Shown here: positions 12,692 to 22,741 of the stretch, one piece after another | How positions within the stretch are numbered: the first letter of the stretch is position 1 | How the letters are laid out: every line of letters starts with the position of its first letter | Source: Geranomyces variabilis | Lineage: Eukaryota > Chytridiomycota > Chytridiomycetes > Spizellomycetales > Powellomycetaceae | Length of the DNA stretch: 64,000 nt | Assembly: GCA_027603065.1 (NCBI GenBank) | Contig: JADGJP010000049.1 | Location: forward strand, 1-64,000 | Direction: 5' to 3' | The notes under the pieces: model-generated | What the model saw: the letters and a program-made list of their open reading frames with translations, nothing else | Told to the model about the DNA's origin: nothing | The model's database searches: none | Translations under genes and position numbers: made by a program

Positions 12692-13712
12692 CTAGCCGCG
12701 GAACTTGTCTTTAGCGCTACGTAGGGCGCCCATCACCTCAACACCGCTTGCCGACTCGGCCAAGCCAAGCTGCTTCTTGATGGCTGCGTCCCCGACTCGC
12801 ATGAACGGGTTGAACTTCTTCTCCTCGCCGATGGTCGAGGGTACCGTACATGCATTGTTTTCGCACCAATCAGCTTTTGCGCGGACTGCAGGGTTCGTCG
12901 GGTCGACGTGAGCGGCGAATTTGAGATTTGACTTTGTGTATTCATGGCCGCAGTACACAGCCGTGTCGTCTGGCAAAGACGCGAGGACCGAGTTAAGCGA
13001 CTTTTGCATCTGTTCAGCAGTTCCCTCAAAGAAGCGCCCGCATCTGCAAATAAACCAGCGTCAGGTCAGTACATGCCTTTTGCGGGCTGACTGCAACATT
13101 TGCTTTCCATACCCGCCAATAAACAAAGTGTCCCCTGTGAAGACAGCCTTTTCACCGGTCTCTCCGTCTTGAACGTAGAAACACACACTTCCCGAAGTAT
13201 GACAAGGAGTGAAAAGTGACTTAATTTCAAGCGCGCCGATGGAAAAACTATCGCCGTCCTTGACGACGTTTGTGAGCGCAGGAATGCGATTATCGCTGCC
13301 GTAGACTGGAATGTTTGGGACAGCCGACACAAATGCGGCGTTTCCGCCCGAGTGGTCCGCGTGGTGGTGCGTAGTCAACAGCGCGACTATCTTGGCTTTA
13401 AGTGATTCCGCTGTAGAAAGAACTTTACGTGGCTCTACTGGATCTACGACAAGTGCCTTTGAAAATTTGTCAGGAGGGTTGGCGCAAAAGATTGCCACAC
13501 AAAAAGGCGGGACAGAGAGGCAATCACGGCAAGCATACCGTTCCTGTGGAATCCTCGCAGATATACGCATAGTTATCGCCCAGACACGGCACTGGTGTGA
13601 TGCGCATGGTTGATGTAGTCGTTGAGGAAATAAATACGCGAGATGCCTTCTGGATTGACGAGGCAGCAGACGTTTTTCGTAGACAAGTGCGGACGTTATG
13701 CGAGAAGAACAT
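12692..13712 (-). CDS. GLO2: Hydroxyacylglutathione hydrolase (glyoxalase II)
   Basis: Metallo-beta-lactamase-fold thioesterase that hydrolyses S-D-lactoylglutathione to D-lactate and glutathione, the second step of methylglyoxal detoxification. Visible motifs: PVPCLGDNYAYICED, the metal-binding THHHADHSGG, VYGSDNRIPALTNVV, FTPCHTSGSVCFYVQDG, AVFTGDTLFIGG, and in the last exon VYCGHEYTKSNLKFA followed by the C-terminal domain (EEKKFNPFMRV). There are three exons. Two in-frame ATGs are plausible: 13712 adds about 35 residues rich in Arg, Ser and Thr (MFFSHNVRTCLRKTSAASS) that look like a mitochondrial presequence; 13607 gives the cytosolic form. In yeasts these activities come from separate genes, so one gene may serve both compartments here. 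Confidence 0.93.
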
Positions 13713-13984
13713 TGCAGGAATCGCTGCGAGGCAAGGGACGATGATGACCAAACGCGTCAATTCGGCCGACGGCTGCGCCCACGTGCCTGCCTGCCCACGA
13801 GGGGTCTCGCCATTTCCCCTTGCGACCTGCTAAAAGGAGTACGGAATATCTGCGAAAAACGTTTATTGGTGACAGGCTATATCTTATTAAAGAAGCAAAT
13901 GGGGAGGCTTTGGGTAAATTATGAGGTACACTATATGAAAAGAGACGCTGGGTTTCGCAGCTGCCAGTCAAGAAGAATAATGCT

Positions 13985-14565
13985 TTAAGCGGTGCCCTCA
14001 AGACGCTTGGCGACCTGGTACGCAAAGTAAGCGAGCGTGAACCTTCAAAGTGCAAGGAAAGAATGAAGAACAGCGTGCGTCAGTTTCCGTGATGTGAGAG
14101 GCGCGGACAAGTAACAATTTGAAGATTTACCAGAACGTCGCAATGGCGGCAAGAATGAAAGCGCCAGCGAGGAACCAGAAAAGGACAAAGCCGCCAAAGG
14201 CAAGGAAACCGCCTTGAACCATGGCAACACCAGTACCAGCAACACCGAGCACCATGGCTCCGGTGGCGGCACCATATCCGGTGAAGATGGCAATGGGAAC
14301 GGCTGAGGCGCCAGCAATAGTGTAAACAAAGGCCTGTAGGCGGACGGAAGAGTAACGAGCGGTTAGCTGGTGAAATTCAGGAACTTGGGCCGGCGCGATT
14401 TGAGATCGAGCGTCTCACCTTGACGGGCGGGTATCTGTCGAGGATCGCCTTAGAGGTAGAAAGGGCAGTGCCAGCGTACGACTGGACGGTAGAGAGCGCG
14501 GGTCCGACGCGGCCAGTGATGGACTGGACCAAGCTGGTGGACTGGATTTTGCTTTGAATGGCCAT
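13985..14565 (-). CDS. Small two-helix membrane protein, function unknown
   Basis: Not recognised. ATG 14565 begins MAIQSKIQSTSLVQSITGRV, an amphipathic stretch continuing to LSTSKAILDRYPPVK. Splicing then adds two hydrophobic segments, AFVYTIAGASAVPIAIFTGY with Gly/Ala-rich continuation, and VQGGFLAFGGFVLFWFLAGA with FILAAIATFW. A last intron with a YAG-like acceptor leads to FTLAYFAYQVAKRLEGTA and a TAA at 13985. All three exons join in frame with GT..AG introns, which supports a real gene. The C-terminal lysine and arginine after the last helix suggest a membrane protein of the secretory pathway or mitochondrion; nothing more can be said. Confidence 0.65.
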
Positions 14566-14999
14566 TGCGATGGAGATGAAGAGAGGGAGGATCTGCAGTA
14601 TCAAACAATGGACAACGAGCGAGTCAGTTTCCCGCAGTGCGATGCATAACTGGAAAACAGGACTCAGTGTATATTACGTGGGTTGTGTGTAGTGTGTAGC
14701 GACGGCGAGTGCTTGAGAAGGATGAGGGAGACGGGTGGAAAGAAAGACGAGCGAGCTGCCGCTGTCTGCCTGCCTGCCTGGCTGAAGTCTGTTATTTGCA
14801 TGCGCATGTGTGGCTTAGCTCCATGCGTCATCCCGCTCTCGCCCGGCCGACCGTCGCGCAAAAAACCACCTCAGCCGCTGTCGAAAAACGGCCGCGATGA
14901 TCCATCGATTGCCTGCCGGTTGAATCACCCAGTATATACTATGACCCCAATGGCAACGGATGTTATTTACATTATTTAAGCTGCGGGTGAGGCAAGCTA

Positions 15000-16523
15000 C
15001 TACAAGAAGGTCCGTCCACGAATCGGCGAGAGGCACTGGATTGTCGCAGTGAACTCCACGTCCGACTTCCCTGAGAGTGCAAAAACCTCTGTAGCGAGGT
15101 GGGCGGGCGCGGGAAGCATGGGAGGTGAGGCTTTGTGATGTATCAATGCGATATGATCGGTCAGGCTGGTGGAAGAGCGATGCGTGAGAAACGGGCCGCT
15201 AAATAACATCAACGATTTGTTGTCAAGCTTACCCTCTTTCACTCTTGAACGGGCGCATGCAGGAAGGACATTCGATGATTTTACAAATCTCCGGTTCTTC
15301 CACGGTCGGCACAATCAAGGGCTCCATATCCGCATGCAAGACTTCGACGTGTTCGACCAGCGACTGGGGCGTCTTGTAAGTCTTACCGCAGGTTGTTACT
15401 AGCAGAGGTAAAACGTAGTTAGCGACGGCTTATTCAGAAGAATGCGTGAGAGCAGAACGTACTTGCGCAAATGTATACGTTTAGGCCGGCCACTTTCTCA
15501 GCGGGTACCATATGGCCAGTCGCCTTGCCTTTCTGGAGGTGGTATGCTGAAAGAAGTGAAATGTGAGGACGTGCGCTTTGCTGGGAGTGGAAAAAGCATT
15601 GCACATACCAAGTCCCTTGAGGTTTTTGTATGTCTTGTCACAACCTTTGTACGGGCAGTTCCAAGGTTTTTCGACCTGAGGTTCTTTAGGCTGAGGCGTA
15701 GACGGCTGAGAAGGAGGTTTGCTCGTAGCCCTGTTTCCCCCTCCGGCGTGCGCATTCTCCAGGTGGTATGCTGTCGCAAGATTTGATTAGACAGGCTGTC
15801 GAGGCCGCGATAGCAGTATAGGTTGGACATACCCAGTCCATTTGAGTTCTTGTACGAATTGTCGCAGCCAGCTACGTTGCACTTGAACGGTTTTGGATCC
15901 TCGGGGTCCGCAGAAGTATGCGCGGCCTGATGGTGGGCGATCAACCCGTTCAGCTTTTTGAACTTGCGCTCACAGCCGTGAATGTCACAGCGGTACGGTC
16001 TCGCGTCGACCTCGGCCTCAGGAGACGCCTCCACTGAGTACGACAATTTTCGCGAGGGCGTACCGTGGTCGAACGTTGTTTCTGGATGCTGCTGCTCTGG
16101 GCTCTCGGGCGGCTCCGCAATGAGCAGGTCCTGCACCCGTATCCCGCGCGACACCGTGGGCGGCACCGGTGCTACAGGCTTCAACTCGTCAGGCGAAAGG
16201 TACAGCTGCCGTCGTTGAGCGTTTGCCTCATCATGCATCTTTTGGGCATGCAGGTAGGCTTGAGCCTGTGACCGCGCATACGCTTGTATAGCGGCTCGTT
16301 CCCGTGCCCGTGCGCGCTCCGCAAGGGCCTCGGCGTCGGCATGGTAGTCCACCGGCTCAGAATCCGAGCTGTCTACGGTTCTTCGTCTCTTTCTATTATC
16401 GGACTGCGTTGTTGCGGACGCAAGCCGCTTTGCCGTTGCGGACAACGGGGACGGGCGCACGTCGGCTGCCGAATGATATTCATGCTCAATATATGCGGTG
16501 TCCAATCGCATAACTCTGAGCAT
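15000..16523 (-). CDS. Sfp1-like C2H2 zinc-finger transcription factor
   Basis: Nuclear regulator resembling the Sfp1 family, which links nutrient (TOR) signalling to ribosomal-protein gene expression in yeast. The ATG at 16523 (MLRVMRLDTAYIEHEY) is preferred because the longer frame has no ATG. After a disordered Ala/Arg-rich stretch come two adjacent fingers (CDIHGCERKFKKLNGLIAHH and CNVAGCDNSYKNSNGLGYH), a Pro/Ser linker, a third finger (CPYKGCDKTYKNLKGL..YH), a shorter one (CGKTYKTPQSLVEHVEVLH) and an atypical last one (CPSCMRPFKSERGLTDHIAL) before the stop at 15000. Several fingers are interrupted by introns just after the NGLG or KGL motif. The repeated 'YKNxNGL' signature is the reason for the Sfp1 comparison; target genes cannot be inferred. 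Confidence 0.8.
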
Positions 16524-17162
16524 GAGCCTCCCCTGCGTGTCCTGCGAGTCGATGTGTCGTTGAAGCTGCGGGGATATCGCACGGTGGAATGACAATGACA
16601 GCCGACAGCCGGGAAAAAAAAAGTCGCCCAAGAAAAAAGAAAACTTGCCGGGCACGCCGTACAGCCCAAATCAACTACACAGCCACCCGTCGGTGTCCGA
16701 AGCTGTCAGAAAATTCCATTCTACATAGTGGGATTGCAGAACCGCCAGAAACATTTGGCACCTGTATGAGCTCTTCTCTAGTCTGATTAACAATGCACGG
16801 CACTTACTCCAAGTTATGTGTGAGACCGTATGGAACGTTGAGACACTGACTCGTGTGTCCGACAACGCGACATGAGCGTAAGGCCGCAAATCCGGCTCTC
16901 TATATTCCTCCCTCCAACCCTGTGGGCGAGAAAGAAAGATGCAACCTACGCAATGACACTTGTGGTTGAGGTTGTACCGGAAGAAGGTTATCGTTTGAGA
17001 ATGTCGTGGTTTGCAAGTTGCTTGGTCCCTTCCTCCGCCACATCGGAGTTTGAAAGCCCAGCTCCGAAGAAGCCTGTCATTGGAGGTTGACAGGCATTTT
17101 CTCGACAGCGCTGTGGACCCTACTTTACAAATCTTTCTTGGTCAAAGAGAAAACATTGCAGA
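16524..17162. other. Divergent intergenic region, no firm gene
   Basis: This 640-bp stretch separates two divergently transcribed genes and presumably holds both promoters. A 72-codon open frame with ATG sits at 16872-17090 on the plus strand, and a 30-codon ATG frame lies on the minus strand near 17085; neither has recognisable motifs or a convincing spliced continuation. Confidence 0.4.
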
Positions 17163-20100
17163 ATGTCGCAAGTACATATGCTTTTAAGGAGTGCCGAGGT
17201 ATTAATGCAAGCTGTTGATAAAGTCCAATTCTTATTCTAACGATTTGCGTTGTAAGCCGGATCATTTTGCGCCTGACGTTAGTTTAAACTCGTACGCAAA
17301 ATTGCCTCAAATCAGCCATCCAGAGTTCAAGCAAGCCAACCTCGGCTCTTTTCCCACGCCGGCACGGGCTATCGCGGCGGGCAAATCCGGGTCTTATGGT
17401 GTCACATCTGCGACTTCCTCCTCTCAACCGCGAAATTACGTCGTCGCCACTGCTGTGCTCCCAGCCGGTCCAGGACCCCACACGGCTCCTCCAGCCAAAG
17501 TGCAGGAGGTGGAAAACAAGCTTCGCGCGCATGTCTACTCTCACCGCATACGAGTCGCGGACCTCTTTGCGGACTTCGATCGGCTGAGGTCCAACTTTGT
17601 CCCTGCCACTCAGTTCAGGCGCTGCATCGGCGCCATCTTGCACAAAGGTGTCTCGTCGCCGCTGACTGAAGCCGAGGTCGAGACCTTGATGGCATACTAC
17701 GATGTCAGAAATAACAAGATGATCAAGTGGACGAGTTTTGTAGACAGCATTGACAAAGGTTGGTAGACCTCGCTGTCTCGCTCATCACAATGACCAAATC
17801 TAATGAGTTGGTCTCCTGTTTAGTGTTTGGCGCAAAGCGATTGGAGAAAAACCCGAGCCTGCAAGCCCCGGATCCGAAAGACGGTGGGCTGTTGTCCCGC
17901 AATGACCGCGAAATTTTTGATACTTAGCAGCTAACAGCCGTTAAATTGCTAATAGTTGTTAAGAATTTGCGTGCCTTATCGCCGACGTCCGAATGTGTAC
18001 TTCAAAGTGTGATAGAGCGCCTGCGCGCATATGTCAAAAGTCATGGATCCGACGTCAAGACTTGGTTTAATGACTTTGACAAGCACAACAATGGCAAGAA
18101 GGCTTCCCATATGCAATCAGCATCACTGATTCTAACCGCATGCCCCTCTGCATTACAGGCTTCATCACCATCAACCAATTCCGGCGTGGCATTCCAGCAA
18201 ATCTGCTCTCGATGAAAGAGCAGGATTTGCTGGTTGGGCAATACAGTAGCAATTATAGCGTTAATTACTTCAAACTGAACACGGATGTCAATCGAAAAGG
18301 TGCAGCCCGCCTTGGAAAGTGCGAAAGAAACTGCAACCTTTTTCTCACGTCTACCTCCAGTCCGTCGCCCCGCAAATCCAGAATCCACAAATGTCATTGC
18401 TCAGAGGGCGAACCCCGAATATCGCACACATTTCGTGCCGGTGGGCACGGAGGAGCTCATATATCCACCCAAAACGCAATATAACCAGTTCGGCCCTACC
18501 GGTGAAGAAGTGGAAGATAAGATTAAAAAGCGTAAGTCACAAATCCAAACAACATCTGCTGTGGTTTGATTTCATTTTACACGTGTCTCGCATGTAGATG
18601 TCTACAAGGAGCGCATTCGCGTCATTGAGTTTTTCAGAGATTACGATCGCCACAACAACGGGCTCGTGACAGAAGCGCAAGTGAGCTTTTTGCCACGGCG
18701 GAACCGCGATACGCCACCGATCCTAACGTGTTCTATCAGTTCCGTGCAGGGCTTCGAATTGCTTCTCTTGAACTCAACGAAGTTGAAATTAAATCCTTGC
18801 TTGGGGTGTATCAGGAACGCGATGGGAGGGTTCGATACCGAGATTTTTCGGACTCTATTGAGCAAGGTACGACCAATTAGCGCCTGATCAGATGGAGAGG
18901 TTTTGAAACACGTCTGACATTTGAGCATTAGTCTTCACCATGAAAGATCTTGAAAAGGACCCGCTTCTGGAAGTAGGGCCTATCCCGCGCCAGCTGCTGG
19001 TTCAGGTACGATCTCACTTCTATTATATTTCTCCGTGTTAATCGAGAACACTTAACGCCACATCGCAGGGCGCAAACACTTTGCCCGCGGAGGATGAATC
19101 TCGATGTCAGCAGATATTAGACCGTCTTCACGGCCTCGTTACAGAGCGACACCTACTATTGGAACCTTTCTTCAAAGATTTTGATATGTATCTGGGACAA
19201 TGCATCATCGGACGTGTTACGCGCTCGCATTTTCAACGCTTGCTGTCAAGTGTGAAGCTTGATCTTTCGGAAAGGGATTTGCACATCCTATTCGCGAAGT
19301 TTGAGCACGAAGACGCCCCTGATCAAATCAACTATGGGGCCTTCATCATGGCCGTCGATCCAGAAAGTAAGTACCGATCGCAGAAGCAGACAACAAGAAT
19401 AAAAGGAAAAGCTTACCTTTATTCCAGCTTATGCGGCTTACATGACACGTGAGAGGAGAACGGAGACCGGCCCATCTAACGCGCCAACAGACTTCTTTGA
19501 AGCAGGGCCTGAAGCCCACCTGACGCCGCAACCGCCGCCGAAGGAAGGTCCTCCGACCCTCGCATCTCTGCTGCACACTTTGCGGACCTTCACTCTGAAG
19601 AACCGTATCAGGATATCAGAATTCTTTCGCGATGCAGATAAACTTCGCTCTTACTCAATACCGCGGGCAGAGTTTATCCGCGGCGTGCACAGAATGGGAG
19701 TGCCGGGCGTCTCGAGCGAGGCATCCGACATCCTGGCCGACGCGTACGCAGATTCGGCCAAAGTGGGTTGCTGCAAGTGGAAGAATTTCGAGGAGGACAT
19801 CGAGCGTGGTACGAGTAATGGAAACCTTAAACAATCGTTACATGCGCGATTTCTAATCCCGTCCGAACATGTAACAGTGTTTGGAGAAACTCACCTGGAA
19901 GGACGCCCAGCATATGTGCCGACAACCCTTCTTGAGCAGCCTGACCCATTTTTGACAGAATCCACGCTTGAGTACAACGAAGAGTCGAAGTTGGCCGACA
20001 CGCTCAACATGATTAGAAATTTCCTGCGCGTCCGACAAACGTGCATCAAGCCGTTTTTCAAAGACTTCGACAAGGTAGATGTTGCAATGGGTCCGAAATC

Positions 20101-21488
20101 TCGTCGCATCTCACCCCAATGGTCTGATCTTTCTTGACATTTGATAGCTGAGAACAGGTTACGTGACGAAAGCTCAATTTCGGCAAACTCTATCTTACAT
20201 CCGCTGCCCTATCTCTGAAGACGAGTTCACGACCTTGTCCAAGCGGTACCTTAAGGCCTCCGGCCCTGGAGAGGGCCGGGCTAACGTCTACGACCGCCAG
20301 TACGCCGAAAGTGATTATCAGAATGCTGTGAAGCAGTGGGCTGCTGGCACGGCTCCGCAAGACGGCGGCAACTACATTTCAGACCGAGCTCGGCGAATTT
20401 GCTATGTTGCGTTCCTCCGGGAATTAGAGGAAGGCATGCCGGCTGAAATGCGCGAGCAAACCGGCACGTTTGTCCCAGCCCGAGCGGCACGGCTTTTCGT
20501 GCCGACCACGTCCACATCAAACGGACGGGTTCAGCCTGACCAGGACTGGAAGTGGACGGAAAAGCTGCCCGCTGCAGAGTCAGAGAAATTCGTGTCAGGC
20601 TACACGAGGGTGGTGAAGACACCAATCGTCAGGGCCGCAAATATTGAGCGGTGGCCGTTGGCGCAGGATTCATATTTTGGTGTCGGATACCCACTGCGCG
20701 CTGGCCAAACCTTGCCCATGACGTACAATGAGGTTACCAAGCTGATAATGATGATCAAGACAAAGGTGTGTAGGGTGTCACCAGCAATTCTCGGTGCACG
20801 CATTTTCTCAATTTGATGATTGCAGACAAAGACCGAGCGCATTCGTATCGTCGATTGCATGTCCGACTTCGATCATCTCCGTCATAACAAGATCAGTACA
20901 ACCGAGTTCCAGCGTTGCCTGAAGCTTCTCTACCCATCGCTTGTGGCTCGCGAGCTTGATACTCTTTCACGGCTCTACCAGGAGAATGGTGACAATGCTG
21001 TTTCCTACTCCTTCTTCGCTGACGAAATCGATGCAGTGTTCACAAAGAAGGGACTCGAGCGTACTCCGCTTGCCGAGCCCGAAGTCTTTCCGGAACCAGG
21101 GTCACTACCTGCCCGCGAGAGAGAGACGGGTGTGGTGGTGCGTGATGAGGAGCAAGTGGTGCTAGACGCGGTGATGACGAGACTGCGCGAGGCCATCAAA
21201 GTCCGTCGCATCGAGGTGCTGGGCTATCTCGAGGACTTTGATGATGTCAACGAAGGTAAGAAATGACTTGACATCGTATTACTTATCCGTCTACCGTCAT
21301 CTGAACGACCGCTGATCCCGCAATTGCGCGCAGGCACCATCACGACGAATCAATTGCGATCCGTTTTGACCAACACCGGACTTCCGGTCGAGGACGGCGA
21401 GATATGGGTGCTGGCGAAGAAGTACGCGTCAACTCGAACGCTTGAGCGCGTCGACTATCGAGCTTTCGCTCGTGCGCTGACTCAATGA
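17163..21488 (+). CDS. Large protein of repeated EF-hand-like modules
   Basis: Start ATG 17163 (MSQ) is spliced, through an intron with a CTAAC branch site, to PDHFAPDVSLNSYAKLPQIS. About ten further exons end with FARALTQ at 21488, giving roughly 1200 residues. The protein is built from about seven modules of one plan: a basic helix (RIRVxxF), an acidic FFxDFD-type segment, then xxQFRRxL, a helix and a Y/F motif. Examples are RIRVADLFADFDRLRSNFVP, RIRVIEFFRDYDRHNNG, LLLEPFFKDFDMYLGQCI, RIRISEFFRDADKLRSYSIP, CIKPFFKDFDK, RIRIVDCMSDFDHLRHNKIS and RRIEVLGYLEDFDDVNEG. Few loops keep a full calcium-binding DxDxDG pattern (DRHNNG and DKHNNG come closest), so most modules are probably structural. 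Similar tandem proteins are known mainly from ciliated or flagellated eukaryotes. Function and calcium binding are inference. Confidence 0.8.
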
Positions 21489-21649
21489 GGATCAAAGTAA
21501 CTGAAAGTGCAGACCGAGAGTTATTCGATGTCTGTTATTATAGAATTAGAAAGCTTGTCACGAGCCGGCGGCCCGATGGTGGGTTGAGAGTGAGGGTGGC
21601 CATGGCCGTATATTAATTTACAAGTGTTTTGAGCTTTTCAAGTGGTCTT

Positions 21650-22441
21650 TCACTTCTTGGCCTTCTTTTGCTTCGGCGCCTTCTTTGGCGCTGGCGGAGG
21701 CGCAGGTTTGGACCAAACTTCCAAAAATTCTGCAGCTTTCGCCTTGACCTTGTCCTCAAAGGTCATTGTTGCGGGTTGCGCCTTTGCCCCGCTTTCCGGA
21801 GCTGTACCCGCAGCCGCTGCTCCCGGGCTCCCTGCGACCGTTTCCCAGGCGTAGGTCTCCAGCGCGACATTGACACCACTCGGCATGGAGCGTGTCACAT
21901 AATCAGTCCAGTCCTTCACGGCGTCCAAATTTCCATCAAAAATCTGCACGACTCCCGAGAACTTTTTCTCCTCAAATACCTCCTTCGTCTTTGCGTGGAC
22001 GAAAGGGCCTTTAATAACATAATACTTTTTTGTGTCGATCGGCAGGTGGATGGGATCGGATGTAGGAAGCGACATGCAGTGAGCGGAGTGGCGGGCAAAG
22101 TAGAGGAGGAGCGGGAGGTGGTCGGGCATGTGGGTGGTGAGCGTCAATGTTGCGACAAGATTATTGTGCGTTGCTTTTGGAATCGTTGGCGCGGGAATGT
22201 CAAAAGGAGCAGAAGCTGTGATAAAATAGACATCAGCACGCTGCAGGCTGCTTCTGACGGTCGATCATGATCGCAAAAGCAAAAGCGCACCCTCCAACGT
22301 ATGCCATCCATATGGCTGCTTGTGCTCTTGCTGGCGGGCTATGGACATGCGCGCTACGGCGGGTATATGCGGGCGGAGTACCAGTGTTGCGGCCGCTTTC
22401 CGACATACATTCCAACTCCGCGTGGATCGCAGGACAAGCAT
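21650..22441 (-). CDS. RSM10: Mitochondrial small-subunit ribosomal protein uS10m
   Basis: Mitochondrial homologue of bacterial S10. Exon 1 starts at ATG 22441 with an Arg/Ser/Ala-rich presequence (MLVLRSTRSWNVCRKAAA) and ends in HTLEG; the intron at about 22165-22235 is removed in frame, and exon 2 reads ASAPFDIPAPTIPKATHNNL. The S10 core follows: LTTHMPDHLPLLLYFARHSA, PIHLPIDTKKYYVIKGPFVH, FSGVVQIFDGNLDAVKDW and MPSGVNVALETYAWE. The KGPFVH motif and the closing ETYxWE-like strand are characteristic. A lineage-specific Ala/Pro/Lys-rich tail ends in PKKAPKQKKAKK. It lies head-to-head with the mitochondrial elongation factor gene. Confidence 0.9.
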
Positions 22442-22741
22442 GCTGATTAGAGACGTTGAGGAGAGGGCGTGGCGGCGGGACGAGGGCCTTGGCAAACGAC
22501 GGATGCTAAAGGAAGAGCGGGGCGAGGGTGCAGCGAAAAGCTTCGAAGAACACGGTGGCGCAGGTATTTCATTAGCGGTCGTCTGGGGCAACGCACTGCG
22601 CGCGCGGCGGCTCTTCCGTCCCCGTCGCTTTGTTTCTTTTTTGCCTCCGCTGGCGGGTCATTTACTAGCTGCAACGCAACACACATCACCCGCAGCCGTC
22701 GCTCCTCGGTTTATAGATCCCCACCACAACCGATTACAGCC
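22442..22741. promoter_or_regulatory. Shared promoter of two mitochondrial translation genes
   Basis: The 300 bp between the start codons of uS10m (minus) and mitochondrial EF-G1 (plus) must contain both promoters. I see no obvious TATA box; a pyrimidine-rich stretch lies at about 22615-22645. Co-regulation of the pair is inferred from the arrangement. Confidence 0.6.

Noticed and set aside
16671-17110. Possible minus-strand gene starting MTGFFGAGLSNSD
   Set aside because: A stop follows after 30 codons and no donor or acceptor pair restores a recognisable continuation.
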